From a virus: a DNA stretch of 37,373 nucleotides. Numbering within the stretch: the first letter of the stretch is position 1; each line of letters starts with the position of its first letter. This document shows positions 1-8,286 of the stretch, piece by piece. Made by a program: the position numbers and the translations under genes. The DNA is taken from the IMG/VR virus record IMGVR_UViG_3300030012_004322, positions 7,231-44,603 of that record; one strand, given 5' to 3'. Under the pieces are notes generated by a model. The model had not been told where the DNA came from and did no database searches. It saw only the letters and a list, made by a program, of their open reading frames with translations.

Positions 1-503
1 ACAATAGAGTTGGACTAGGTCTAACTAATATTACTGTTGCCTTCTTAGATGAAACATGGAGATTTGAATTTGTAGAGACTAGAGATGCCATTAAAGATAG
101 AATGGTAAAGCAGTATGAAGCATCTCAAAAAGGCTTTACAGCCAATCAGACAGATATCATGGGCAAGATTACTCTTGCTAAATACTTCATTTATGTTGAG
201 GTATATGATTATTCTGTATCTGAAGATGAAACGGTAAACTTAAAAGACGGAGTAAAAAATACTCTAGTAACCAGATTAGGTTTACAGATTAGAGCGGTAG
301 ATGCCGAATCAGGACTTTATATGACAGGTTCTGGTTTAGGTAAAGCAACTACTACAAGAGAATTGACTTTATCGAACCCTGATAATTTAGATGAAGTAAA
401 ATTTAATTCATCATCTATAGGGGTAACAACTCGAAAAGCTTTAGAAACCGCAGTAGCGAAAATTGTTAAACGCATGATTCGCAAAGGAATTTTCGATCAT
501 TAA
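1..503 (+). CDS. CsgG-like curli secretion-channel protein, C-terminal part
   Basis: The reading frame is open from the left edge (first full codon at position 3) to the stop at 501-503, so the gene starts outside the window; the first ATG (102) is internal. The visible ~166 residues have the alternating strand/helix look of CsgG C-termini: a passage about family and attributes acquired in the periplasm-facing domain, then a helix (ALETAVAKIVKRMIRKG) at the end. CsgG in bacteria is a lipoprotein that forms a nonameric outer-membrane channel exporting curli subunits. Related genes are known in some marine phages, with no proven role; escape through the outer membrane or export of an adhesin are guesses. 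The next gene, which carries a signal peptide, is 6 nt downstream and may be its partner. The lipobox that would confirm the assignment lies outside the window. Confidence 0.6.
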   Translation, partial: NRVGLGLTNITVAFLDETWRFEFVETRDAIKDRMVKQYEASQKGFTANQTDIMGKITLAKYFIYVEVYDYSVSEDETVNLKDGVKNTLVTRLGLQIRAVDAESGLYMTGSGLGKATTTRELTLSNPDNLDEVKFNSSSIGVTTRKALETAVAKIVKRMIRKGIFDH

Positions 504-509
504 TTGGTT

Positions 510-2243
510 ATGAAAAAGTTACTATTTCTTATAGTGATTACTGCGATGGGGATGTTCAAGGGTCATTCACAGGCCCTTGTTCAAACCTATACAGATCGTT
601 GTACTGGACAAGTAAGTGTATTTACTGTGCCCATGAATGGTCAAACTGTAGTAGCTTTTTACAATCGTTCTGCAACATTTACTTCTCAAGATTTTCAAAA
701 TGGGACTTTGCAAGCTTGGTTAGAAGAAACATATTTATGGTGGACAGCATTAAGCCCATGTTCTACATCAACTACAGGAGCACAAGCCACTCAGCAAACT
801 ACTCAGCAAACTACCCAGCAAGCAACTCAAGCGGCTACTAATGCAGCTCAGAGTACTACTAACGTAAATACAACAGCTAATGTTACACCACCTACCACTA
901 CTAGTCCTCCCCCACCTTCACAAACATCTGCACCTCCGCCTCCAGATACTAGTTCAACTAATAATAATGCTAGTACTCCGGATACAACTGCATCTTCAGG
1001 CAATGCTGGTAATCAAGGAAATAATACGACAACATCGGGAGGATCTACTGAAGGAACGTCAAACTCTCAATCAAATCAAAACTCAACTGAATCGTCATCG
1101 TCAGAGACTAGTAAATCTACGGAACAAACTACAGAATCTTCTTCATCCGAAACAAAATCAACAGAAGAATCTACAACAGAATCAACAGAAGAAGTAAGTA
1201 CAGAAGAAACTTCTACTGAAGAAACTACAACTGAAGAAAGTACTACAGAAGAATCTACTGAAGAAACTTCTACAGAAGAATCTACTGAAGAAAGCAGTTC
1301 TGAAGAATCAAATGAATCAGAAACCGAAGAAGAAACTACAGATGAACAATCAGAAGAAGAAACCACCGAAGAAGAATCAAGTGAAGAATCAGATGAATCA
1401 GAATCAGAAGAAGAATCTGACGAGAGCACAGAAGAGGAATCAGAAGAGGAGACAGATGAAGAGGACACTGAATCCGATGAAGATGAAGAATCTGAGGATG
1501 AAAACTCAGAAGAGGAAAGCGACGACGAAACAGAGGAGAAGGACGGAAAGAAGAAAAAGAAAAAGAGAAATCTCGCTCCTCCAATTGTTACGGCAAATGT
1601 TTTAAGTCAACAAATGCCTACTGGGGAATTTACTCAGGCAGCAATGTTTGGCATAAGTAGATCCTCATTATTAGGAGATAAAACTTATGGGGCCAATGTT
1701 ATGATTTATGATAACATGAACCAATTCATGTTAAATTTAAATTATTCAAAAGTAAACATAAATAAAGAAGGAAGAGTAAATAGAGTTTACTCCGGGTCTA
1801 TTGGTGGAATGAAAATGTTTACTACTTATATGGCTATGATGAATCATTCAATGGTATTTATGGGTAAAAAAGGATCTGTAGCTGGTGTAGCATTTGGAAC
1901 TACAATAACAACTAATGAAGTAGATGTCATAGATGGTAATATTTACTTTGATAATCAATTTTTAGGTGTATCATTAACTGGTTTTTATACTAAACCAATT
2001 CAATGGAGTCCTAAACTTACTATAAGCCCTATGTTAGCTGTATCATCTCCTTTTATGATGTTTGATATGTATCAACACAATACAATGTGGAATTCAGATG
2101 TTATGATAATAGCTGGTTCTAATTTTACTTATAAATTAACTCAAAGATTTGGTTTAAATATAGGAGTAAATATTATCGAATCATCAGCATCGGATTTTCC
2201 AACCATGAAAACCTTTACAATAGGAGGCAGATTAAGTTTTTAA
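510..2243 (+). CDS. Secreted protein with giant Ser/Thr/Glu linker and outer-membrane-like C-terminus
   Basis: Start set at ATG 510 because MKKLLFLIVITAMGMF begins a clear signal peptide; a TTG at 504 is also in frame. Order of parts: signal peptide (~1-22); a compact domain (~23-92) with two cysteines; a Gln/Thr tract built on TTQQ; a Pro-rich stretch; a roughly 190-residue run dominated by Ser, Thr and Glu that becomes strongly acidic; a lysine block (KKKKKK); then ~210 residues of alternating aromatic/polar segments ending in GGRLSF. A C-terminal phenylalanine after such strands is the usual outer-membrane beta-barrel signature. Adjacent to the CsgG-like gene, it could be the exported or docked partner. 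No family recognised for the N-terminal domain. The linker has a long shadow ORF on the other strand that is an artefact of its codon bias. Confidence 0.75.
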   Translation: MKKLLFLIVITAMGMFKGHSQALVQTYTDRCTGQVSVFTVPMNGQTVVAFYNRSATFTSQDFQNGTLQAWLEETYLWWTALSPCSTSTTGAQATQQTTQQTTQQATQAATNAAQSTTNVNTTANVTPPTTTSPPPPSQTSAPPPPDTSSTNNNASTPDTTASSGNAGNQGNNTTTSGGSTEGTSNSQSNQNSTESSSSETSKSTEQTTESSSSETKSTEESTTESTEEVSTEETSTEETTTEESTTEESTEETSTEESTEESSSEESNESETEEETTDEQSEEETTEEESSEESDESESEEESDESTEEESEEETDEEDTESDEDEESEDENSEEESDDETEEKDGKKKKKKRNLAPPIVTANVLSQQMPTGEFTQAAMFGISRSSLLGDKTYGANVMIYDNMNQFMLNLNYSKVNINKEGRVNRVYSGSIGGMKMFTTYMAMMNHSMVFMGKKGSVAGVAFGTTITTNEVDVIDGNIYFDNQFLGVSLTGFYTKPIQWSPKLTISPMLAVSSPFMMFDMYQHNTMWNSDVMIIAGSNFTYKLTQRFGLNIGVNIIESSASDFPTMKTFTIGGRLSF

Positions 2244-2265
2244 TGTTTATATATAAAATAATTAT

Positions 2266-2511
2266 ATGAGTTTTGTTATAGAAATACTAGCATTTATTTT
2301 AATTATATTATTACTGAAAAGAATTTGGAACCAAAAAGTTAAAAAAATAATGGGCCAAATAATTGTAGGTATAAATATTTTTGCCTGCTTTTTATACATG
2401 TATGGTATAATAAATCAATCCATTGAATATGAATTAGCTTTACCTAAAATCTTCTTACATGGTATAGTAGCGGTTATAATACATACTTTATTTACTTTAG
2501 ATAAAGAGTAA
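2266..2511 (+). CDS. Small membrane protein, unknown
   Basis: An 81-residue product with three hydrophobic stretches (about 1-20, 26-47 and 62-76) separated by short Lys- or Glu-bearing loops. It starts 22 nt after the outer-membrane-like protein and ends 24 nt before the protease gene. No family recognised. The spacing and the hydrophobic pattern suggest an inner-membrane protein; a lysis accessory is possible but the likely holin lies elsewhere, beside the endolysin. Confidence 0.6.
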   Translation: MSFVIEILAFILIILLLKRIWNQKVKKIMGQIIVGINIFACFLYMYGIINQSIEYELALPKIFLHGIVAVIIHTLFTLDKE

Positions 2512-2522
2512 ACTAAGTTTTT

Positions 2523-2534
2523 AATATTTATAAT
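2523..2534 (+). promoter_or_regulatory. Candidate late-promoter motif
   Basis: AATATTTATAAT directly before the protease ATG (2536). It occurs in the short gap after the previous stop. Confidence 0.4.
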
Positions 2535-2535
2535 C

Positions 2536-4950
2536 ATGGAAAAAGAATATGTAATTGGTCTTAATAGGGGAATTGATACTAATCAATTTTGGCAAGATGT
2601 TGAAAAAATTACTAATTTAGATAATATTCCTAATCGTGCAGTTGAAGTAGCAAATCCACGTTCTGGAAGTAATAGATTAACTCATTATTATCTTACAGAT
2701 GAAGAAGCAGAAATGATTCGTCAGGATAAAAGAGTTTATTGTGTTGAAATTCCTGCCGATCAAAGAGATGATATTTCTATAGGTTTTGGAGCTACTCAAA
2801 CTGCAAACTTTACTAAAGCTAATGATGTAGATGGTAATGGTGCTGTAGACGCTACTGGCAGTGCCCGAAATTGGGGTTTATTAAGATCTAGATATAATTA
2901 TAACAATTATGGAACTTCTACTGACTTATCAGGAAGTTATTACTATACTTTAAATGGGAAAGGAGTAGATGTAGTTATTCAAGATAGTGGAATACAGAAA
3001 GATCACCCTGAATTTACTGATGAAAGTGGTGCCTCAAGAGTACAAGAAATAAATTGGTATACAGCTTCAGGTCTAACAGGTTCTCAATCTGCATACCTTT
3101 ACACCGATTATGATGGGCATGGGACTCATTGTGCCGGAATAGCAGCAGGTAAAACATTTGGGTTTGCTAGGGGAGCTAGAATATATGCTCAAAAATTAGC
3201 AGGTTTAGAAGGAAGTTCAGATCCTTATGATGGTATTCCTATATCAGATGCTTTTGATACTATAAGATTATGGCATGCATCGAAAAGTGGTAGTAGACCT
3301 ACTGTTGTTAATATGTCTTGGGGTTATGGAACTAATTTATCAGCAGGAGGTATTACTGCTGTAAATTATAGAGGATCAAGTGTAAGTGGAACTGAATATG
3401 CTACTGATTATGGTATTGCAACTTATAGTGCAGCAAGTACTTGGAGAATAAATGCTAGAGTATCTTCTGTAGATGTTGAAATTCAAGAAATGATTGATGC
3501 TGGTATTATAATTTGTATAGCATCTGGTAATTTAAATTATAAAATAGATGTTCCTGGTGGGTTAGATTATGATAATTATTTTACTAAAGGAGGAACAAAT
3601 TACTATTACCACAGAGGAAGCTCTCCATATGATGATGAAGCTTTTATAGTAGGATCTGTATCATACCTTTCTCCAAGTGCTACTACAGATAAAAAATCTT
3701 CATTTTCAAATGCTGGTCCCGGGGTTAATATTTATGCCCCTGGTCATTTTATAATGAGTGCCGAATCTACTGTTTATAATACAAGTGATCATACAGCAGC
3801 TGATTATAATTTAAATAGTTCTTTTAAACAAGCAATATTAAGTGGTACATCAATGGCTTCTCCTCAAGTAGCAGGTGTAGCTGCTTTAGCATTACAAGTT
3901 AGTCCTGCAGCAAAACCCCAATCAGTTAGAGAAGCAATTATTAATAATGCTACATCTAACATATTAATTTCGGGATCAGATCCAAATGGATGGAGTACTG
4001 GTGGTTCTTTAAATACTGCAAGACAACAAGGTGTTGGGTTTGGAACACAAAACGAAGCATTAATGACCACTGGTTGTAATTTCCCTTCCCGTTATTCTTC
4101 TACAGAAGAATATAATGGTTCATCTTGGTCAGCAGGAGGAGCTACAATTAATGCTAGAAATATAGCGGCGGGAGCGGGAACCCAAAACGCGGGTTTAATA
4201 ACTGGGGGGTATAATGGATCGGATAGAATATCTTGTACTGAAGAATATGGTGGTTCCTCATGGACAATAGGCGGTAATTTAATATCAGCAAGAGCTAGTT
4301 TAGCAGGAGCAGGTACTCAAAATGCTGGAATTGTATTTGGTGGGTGGTGTTCTCCTACTTTATTTAGTGCTACTGAAGAATATAATGGTTCTTCATGGAC
4401 CGCAGGTGGTAATTTAATATCAGCAAGATCTGATTTAGCAGGAGCAGGAACTCAAAATGCTGGGTTAGCAACAGGAGGGAATATTTCAGGTTTTGGTGTG
4501 ACATGTACAGAAGAATATAATGGAAGTTCTTGGTCAACCGGAGGCACTTTAATTTCAGGAAGACATAGATTAGCTTCATCAGGAACTCAAAATGCAGGTA
4601 TAGCAATTGCTGGGTTTGATTCATCTTTAACTCGAAGCTCTGCTACAGAATTATATAATGGAAGTTCTTGGTCAACTTCATGTAATTTAAATTGTGGATA
4701 TGAATATCTATCAGGAGCAGGATCTACAACATCGGCATTAGCCTTTGGTGGGGTAAATACACCTGGTAACGTTGTTGCTTGTACAGAAGAATTTACTACG
4801 GGTACTCCTTATTCAAATAACTGTGATTATTCAAGTGACAGTACAATGGGGGGTCCTACTAAAATGCTATGGAATAGATTTGGACAAGATCCTAATCCAA
4901 TTAATCAAAGTGGATCAATGAATATTTCAACATCAATACTTTTAAGCTAA
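2536..4950 (+). CDS. Subtilisin-like (S8) serine protease fused to kelch-like repeats
   Basis: An 804-residue protein in three parts. Residues ~1-80 look like an I9-type propeptide, ending in a strand of the form VYCVEIPAD. Residues ~135-475 are an S8 peptidase with the full triad: D150 (IQDSGI), H195 (DGHGTH) and S439 (SGTSMASP), plus oxyanion Asn332 (ASGN). Residues ~480-760 hold about six repeats of ~47-50 residues, each with a TEEYNGSSW core, a GG turn and an AGAGTQNAG strand, as in kelch-type propellers. There is no signal peptide. The gene sits between membrane-type genes and other tail-like proteins, so the product is probably a virion tail/fibre component. Its protease could mature the tail or digest a host surface protein; which of these is unknown. 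The candidate late-promoter motif lies 1-13 nt before the ATG. Confidence 0.88.
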   Translation: MEKEYVIGLNRGIDTNQFWQDVEKITNLDNIPNRAVEVANPRSGSNRLTHYYLTDEEAEMIRQDKRVYCVEIPADQRDDISIGFGATQTANFTKANDVDGNGAVDATGSARNWGLLRSRYNYNNYGTSTDLSGSYYYTLNGKGVDVVIQDSGIQKDHPEFTDESGASRVQEINWYTASGLTGSQSAYLYTDYDGHGTHCAGIAAGKTFGFARGARIYAQKLAGLEGSSDPYDGIPISDAFDTIRLWHASKSGSRPTVVNMSWGYGTNLSAGGITAVNYRGSSVSGTEYATDYGIATYSAASTWRINARVSSVDVEIQEMIDAGIIICIASGNLNYKIDVPGGLDYDNYFTKGGTNYYYHRGSSPYDDEAFIVGSVSYLSPSATTDKKSSFSNAGPGVNIYAPGHFIMSAESTVYNTSDHTAADYNLNSSFKQAILSGTSMASPQVAGVAALALQVSPAAKPQSVREAIINNATSNILISGSDPNGWSTGGSLNTARQQGVGFGTQNEALMTTGCNFPSRYSSTEEYNGSSWSAGGATINARNIAAGAGTQNAGLITGGYNGSDRISCTEEYGGSSWTIGGNLISARASLAGAGTQNAGIVFGGWCSPTLFSATEEYNGSSWTAGGNLISARSDLAGAGTQNAGLATGGNISGFGVTCTEEYNGSSWSTGGTLISGRHRLASSGTQNAGIAIAGFDSSLTRSSATELYNGSSWSTSCNLNCGYEYLSGAGSTTSALAFGGVNTPGNVVACTEEFTTGTPYSNNCDYSSDSTMGGPTKMLWNRFGQDPNPINQSGSMNISTSILLS
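4020..4790 (+). repeat. Tandem kelch-like coding repeats in the protease gene
   Basis: About six imperfect units of roughly 140-150 bp. The same nucleotide blocks recur: one encoding EEYNGSSW, one encoding GGNLISAR and one encoding AGAGTQNAG. Identity is visible at DNA level, for example near 4270-4345 and 4390-4460, so recent duplication or recombination between units is likely. Confidence 0.8.
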
Positions 4951-4964
4951 TATTTATAATAAAA
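4949..4964 (+). promoter_or_regulatory. Candidate late-promoter motif
   Basis: AATATTTATAATAAAA, beginning in the protease stop codon and ending 7 nt before the kelch-repeat gene's ATG (4972). Confidence 0.45.
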
Positions 4965-4971
4965 TAATTCA

Positions 4972-6069
4972 ATGAAAATATCAGGTAGTTTACATACAAC
5001 AGGAAGTATAGAATTTTCATTTGTGGGCTCAGGTACTGGAGTTTGGGCTTCTTCTACTTCTATGAATGTAGGAAGGAGTAAAACTGCAGGAATGGGAGCA
5101 TGCCAAGATTCAGTTTTAGCTGTAGGTGGTCAAAATCAGTATAATCCATCTGCTTGTAGGTGTATAAACAACACAGAAGCATGGGATGGTACTTCTTGGA
5201 CTCATTGTTCTGTATTACAAAATGGTAGAAATGCATTAGCCGCAGCAGGAACAACAAATTCAGGATTAGCATTTGGGGGTTATTATTCAGTTGGATGCAC
5301 AGAATCTTGGAATGGGTCTGCATGGAGTAATGAATCCAATTTTAGTACAGGACTTGGAGGTAACAATGGATTACAATGCTTATCTGGGGCAGGAACCCAA
5401 AACGCAGCATTAGCCTTTGCGGGTAATGCTTCTTATTATGGACGAAATTATACATTTGCGTTTGATGGTTCTGCATGGTCTTCCGGTGGAAATTTGATTG
5501 TTTGTAGAGCACAAGGTGCAGGATTTGGAATTCAAAATGCCGCTTTAGCAGTAGGTGGGTATAATACACCTAACCCATCATATCCATCTAATAATGTAAC
5601 AGAAGAATATAATGGTAGTAGTTGGTCTCTAGGTGGCAATCTTATTAGTGGCATGATGCAAATAGCAGGAGTTGGCACACAAAATGCTGGATTAGCCTTT
5701 GCGGGTAATTATGTAGAAGAATATAATGGTACTTCATGGTCAACTGCAAATTTAATGTCACCTTCTCATTGCGCTTCAATGCTGGGAGGTGCAGGAACCC
5801 AAGCTTCAGCTTTAGCATTTGGGGGGTATGGTTATCCTGTCTCTTGTAATGCTGCCTCTACATATACAAAACCTACAGGACCTCAAAAAGCATTTGAATT
5901 TATTTCAACAACAGGAAACACAAATCTAACAGGATCATTAAACGGTGATGCTTCTCAAGCTAAAAATAATAATTCAAATAGTGGTAGTTTATCATTTTGG
6001 CAAGGAAGTTCATCTGAATATAGTGCTTTAAGTTCATATGATGATAATACAATATACTTTGTAGTATAA
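4972..6069 (+). CDS. Kelch-repeat tail/fibre-like protein
   Basis: A 365-residue protein made mostly of the same kelch-like repeats as the upstream protease (cores such as EEYNGSSW, GAGTQNA and LAFGG), about six units between residues ~20 and 300. The N-terminus (MKISGSLHTTGSIEFSF) is a short strand-rich lead typical of phage fibre attachment segments. The C-terminal ~70 residues are Ser/Asn-rich without repeats. No protease domain is present. It starts 21 nt after the protease stop and shares its candidate late-promoter motif in the gap. Likely a partner or paralogous copy of the repeat domain, used for binding at the host surface; exact structural role unknown. Confidence 0.75.
   Translation: MKISGSLHTTGSIEFSFVGSGTGVWASSTSMNVGRSKTAGMGACQDSVLAVGGQNQYNPSACRCINNTEAWDGTSWTHCSVLQNGRNALAAAGTTNSGLAFGGYYSVGCTESWNGSAWSNESNFSTGLGGNNGLQCLSGAGTQNAALAFAGNASYYGRNYTFAFDGSAWSSGGNLIVCRAQGAGFGIQNAALAVGGYNTPNPSYPSNNVTEEYNGSSWSLGGNLISGMMQIAGVGTQNAGLAFAGNYVEEYNGTSWSTANLMSPSHCASMLGGAGTQASALAFGGYGYPVSCNAASTYTKPTGPQKAFEFISTTGNTNLTGSLNGDASQAKNNNSNSGSLSFWQGSSSEYSALSSYDDNTIYFVV
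5080..5860 (+). repeat. Second set of kelch-like coding repeats
   Basis: Imperfect repeats of about 130-150 bp, sharing blocks with those at 4020-4790 (the EEYNGSSW and AGxGTQNAG codings). The two sets lie within 300 bp of each other in the same orientation, which makes recombination between genes possible. Confidence 0.7.
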
Positions 6070-6073
6070 AGTT

Positions 6074-7030
6074 ATGGGTTTAAATAGAGGAAATACTACT
6101 ATCTCTGCTGCATATAGAGGAAATACTACTCTTAGTGCCATATACCGTGGTTCTACTCAAATGTTTCCTTCAGGATACTCTGTTAACTACCTTATAGTAG
6201 GAGGTGGTGGCGGAGGTGGAGCAAGAAGAGGTTCCGGAGGTGGTGGAGGTGGATTTAGAACAACTACGGGATCTACTTATTCTGGTAGAAATTCCTCTCT
6301 AGAAAATTCAATCACATTTTCATCTGGTGAAACTGTTACTATTACAGTAGGAGGAGGTGGATCTGGAGCACCGGCAGGTACATCAACTTATGGTTCAAAA
6401 GGAGGAAATTCATCTATATCTTATAGTGGTGGTACATTAACTTCAATAGGAGGAGGAGGTGGAATGGGAATAGGTTGTAGTCATAGTGGTTCAGCAAATG
6501 GAGGTTGTGGAGCAGGAGGTGGTGCCCGAGGTGCCTCTGATTTATATGATTATCCCCCTTATAGTTCTGGTTCAGGAGAAGTAGGTCAAGGTTTTGATGG
6601 AGGATATGGTTCTAAAGCACATAACGGCGGCGGCGGAGGCGGCGGCGGTGGAGGTGGTGCTGGATCAGCTGGTGATAATGGAGTTGGAAATACAGGTAAT
6701 TATTATGGAGGTGGCTCTAACCCAGGTGGATCTGGTATATCAAATAATATTACAGGAACATCTGTTACATATTCTAATGGAGGAAATGCCCCAAATGGAA
6801 TTGGAGGTAATTATAACTCTAACGAACCAGCAAATACAGGAGATGGTTCATCAGGAAATGCTGAAACTGCTGGGGTTAATTATAACTCAGGAAATGGAGG
6901 ATCTGGAATAGTAGTATTAGTAATGCCTACTTCTAATTATTCTGGTACTACAACTGGTTCACCTACAGTTACAACCTCTGGGGCTAACACTATACTTAAA
7001 TTTACATCATCTGGTACTTATACAGGATGA
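6074..7030 (+). CDS. Glycine-rich adhesin-like tail protein
   Basis: A 318-residue protein. The first ~40 residues repeat a short unit (RGNTTISAAY, RGNTTLSAIY, RGSTQMF), a pattern seen as N-terminal attachment segments in marine phage fibres. The unit following it (VNYLIVGGGGGGG) begins a glycine-rich domain that runs to ~residue 280, with clusters of GG/GGG and scattered Ser, Asn and Tyr. The C-terminus is Thr/Ser-rich with beta-strand pattern. Glycine-rich adhesins of T4-like phages pack polyglycine helices and carry the host-specificity loops, which fits here by analogy only. DNA at 6626-6660 is unusually GC-rich because of GGN codons. Confidence 0.75.
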   Translation: MGLNRGNTTISAAYRGNTTLSAIYRGSTQMFPSGYSVNYLIVGGGGGGGARRGSGGGGGGFRTTTGSTYSGRNSSLENSITFSSGETVTITVGGGGSGAPAGTSTYGSKGGNSSISYSGGTLTSIGGGGGMGIGCSHSGSANGGCGAGGGARGASDLYDYPPYSSGSGEVGQGFDGGYGSKAHNGGGGGGGGGGGAGSAGDNGVGNTGNYYGGGSNPGGSGISNNITGTSVTYSNGGNAPNGIGGNYNSNEPANTGDGSSGNAETAGVNYNSGNGGSGIVVLVMPTSNYSGTTTGSPTVTTSGANTILKFTSSGTYTG

Positions 7031-7037
7031 CAATTAG

Positions 7038-7048
7038 ATATTTATAAA
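7038..7048 (+). promoter_or_regulatory. Candidate late-promoter motif
   Basis: ATATTTATAAA just before the MAHYAKI-type gene (ATG 7050). The distance to the ATG is too short for a normal leader, so a role in translation or as a leaderless promoter is possible. Confidence 0.35.
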
Positions 7049-7049
7049 C

Positions 7050-7436
7050 ATGGCACATTACGCAAAAATAGAAAATAATGTAGTTAGTGAAGTTGTAGTA
7101 GCAGAACAAGATTTTATAGATAATTTAGATGGAACTTGGATTCAAACATCTTATAACACTAAAAATGGTGTACATTATCAACCAAATACAACTACTCCTT
7201 CTGAAGATCAATCTAAAGCATTAAGAGGTAATTATGCAGGAGTAGGATTTGAATATGATTCTGAATTAGATGCTTTTTTTTCTCCTAAACTTTTTAATAG
7301 TTGGGTTAAAAATACTAGTTCATTTAAATATGAAGCTCCCATACCTTATCCAAGTGGTGATGCAACAGGTTCTTTTGATGGAATTTATGATTGGGATGAA
7401 GAAAATACTCAATGGGTTACTTCATCATTTTCTTAA
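7050..7436 (+). CDS. Conserved marine-phage tail-associated protein (MAHYAKI type)
   Basis: A 128-residue protein starting MAHYAKIENNVV, with a LDGTWIQTSYNT segment, an ALRGNYAGVGFEYD segment and a Trp-rich C-terminus (YDWDEENTQW). From memory this arrangement is common in proteins encoded beside tail-fibre genes in marine T4-like phages; no function is known to me. It ends just before a holin/endolysin pair. The candidate late motif ends 2 nt before the ATG. No signal peptide or membrane segment. Confidence 0.7.
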   Translation: MAHYAKIENNVVSEVVVAEQDFIDNLDGTWIQTSYNTKNGVHYQPNTTTPSEDQSKALRGNYAGVGFEYDSELDAFFSPKLFNSWVKNTSSFKYEAPIPYPSGDATGSFDGIYDWDEENTQWVTSSFS

Positions 7437-7444
7437 TATTTATA
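7435..7444 (+). promoter_or_regulatory. Candidate late-promoter motif
   Basis: AATATTTATA, starting in the stop codon of the MAHYAKI gene and 13 nt before the holin-like gene. Confidence 0.35.
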
Positions 7445-7457
7445 CTAAAACATTAAT

Positions 7458-7769
7458 ATGGACTCACAAAGACAAAGAAATGCTAACAGAAATAGATTTG
7501 TAATTACTTCTGTAGTTTTAGGTACTTTCTTTTTGATTATGTTAGGAATAGGATTAGCTATATTAGGCCCTAATGATACTCCTAATATAGAACAAGAATG
7601 GAAAGAAGTACTATTATTAGTATTAGGTGCATTTTTAGGTTCTTATTCTAGAATAATAGATTTTTGGTTTAATGGAAACGATATGAATATGGATGGTAGA
7701 CCAGATGTGGCACCTGCCGAACCATGTGATTGTGATGAACCAGATGAAGAATTAGATAACTTATACTAA
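7458..7769 (+). CDS. Probable holin
   Basis: A 103-residue membrane protein. A basic N-terminus (RQRNANRNR) precedes a hydrophobic segment (~16-36); a second follows at ~50-64 (VLLLVLGAFLGSY), and the C-terminal tail is acidic with a CDCDE cluster. Size, two membrane segments and position one nucleotide before the endolysin make a holin the best reading. The GSYSRIIDFWF block is like phage holins with a 3TM fold as I remember them. A different membrane role cannot be excluded. Confidence 0.6.
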   Translation: MDSQRQRNANRNRFVITSVVLGTFFLIMLGIGLAILGPNDTPNIEQEWKEVLLLVLGAFLGSYSRIIDFWFNGNDMNMDGRPDVAPAEPCDCDEPDEELDNLY

Positions 7770-7770
7770 T

Positions 7771-8262
7771 ATGCCCATAAAACCAAAAGGAATTATACTT
7801 CATAGTATGAGTGAATACCTCGTATATGAAGGTAAAAAATTATATGCAAAAGATTTTCTTAAAACTTTAGGATTATCTGTACACGGGTTTATTAAACCTG
7901 ATGGGACTTATGATAAAATGATTGTATCTCCTAATAAAGCATTTCATGCAGGTAAATCATTACATGAAGGTTTATCTGGATTAAATTCACATTATTTAGG
8001 AATAGAATTATTAGTTCCTGGTGTAAATGATTATGGATCATTTAGTAAAAAAATTCAAATCCCTGGAACCTACTCTCAAGCTCAATTTAATACTACAGTA
8101 GAAGTATTTAAATATTGGATGAAACAATACAATATACCTGTATCTAGAGTAGTAAGACATTCTGATGTATCAGGTGATCATGTAAGAGGAAAGGGTAAAG
8201 GTAAAACTGACCCTGGTTCTGCTTTTGATTTTGAAGCCTTAAAAAAAGCATTGTCTGCTTAA
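7771..8262 (+). CDS. N-acetylmuramoyl-L-alanine amidase (endolysin)
   Basis: A 163-residue single-domain Amidase_2-type enzyme that cleaves the bond between MurNAc and the peptide stem of peptidoglycan. Zinc-ligand candidates are H11 (IILHSMSEY), H130 (VVRHSDVSG) and D147 (KTDPG). The AFHAG stretch and the GIELLVPG strand are also family-typical. In T7 lysozyme the third ligand is Cys; here it is Asp as in AmpD. No signal peptide or wall-binding domain, so it would need the holin next door to reach the wall. Confidence 0.85.
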   Translation: MPIKPKGIILHSMSEYLVYEGKKLYAKDFLKTLGLSVHGFIKPDGTYDKMIVSPNKAFHAGKSLHEGLSGLNSHYLGIELLVPGVNDYGSFSKKIQIPGTYSQAQFNTTVEVFKYWMKQYNIPVSRVVRHSDVSGDHVRGKGKGKTDPGSAFDFEALKKALSA

Positions 8263-8286
8263 TAATGCCTTCATACATTATCGAGT

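Noticed and set aside
1076-1468. Long Ser/Val-rich ORF on the - strand
   Set aside because: It is the mirror of the Glu/Ser/Thr codon repeats (GAA, TCA, ACA) in the + strand linker; no start signal and no complexity.
4020-5860. CRISPR-like repeats or a diversity-generating retroelement
   Set aside because: Repeats are in frame, of ~140 bp and protein-coding. There is no reverse transcriptase, no template repeat and no constant repeat-spacer pattern.
6594-6911. Second ORF overlapping the glycine-rich gene
   Set aside because: Frame shift shadow of GGN codons; Glu/Ala/Val-rich product without family features.
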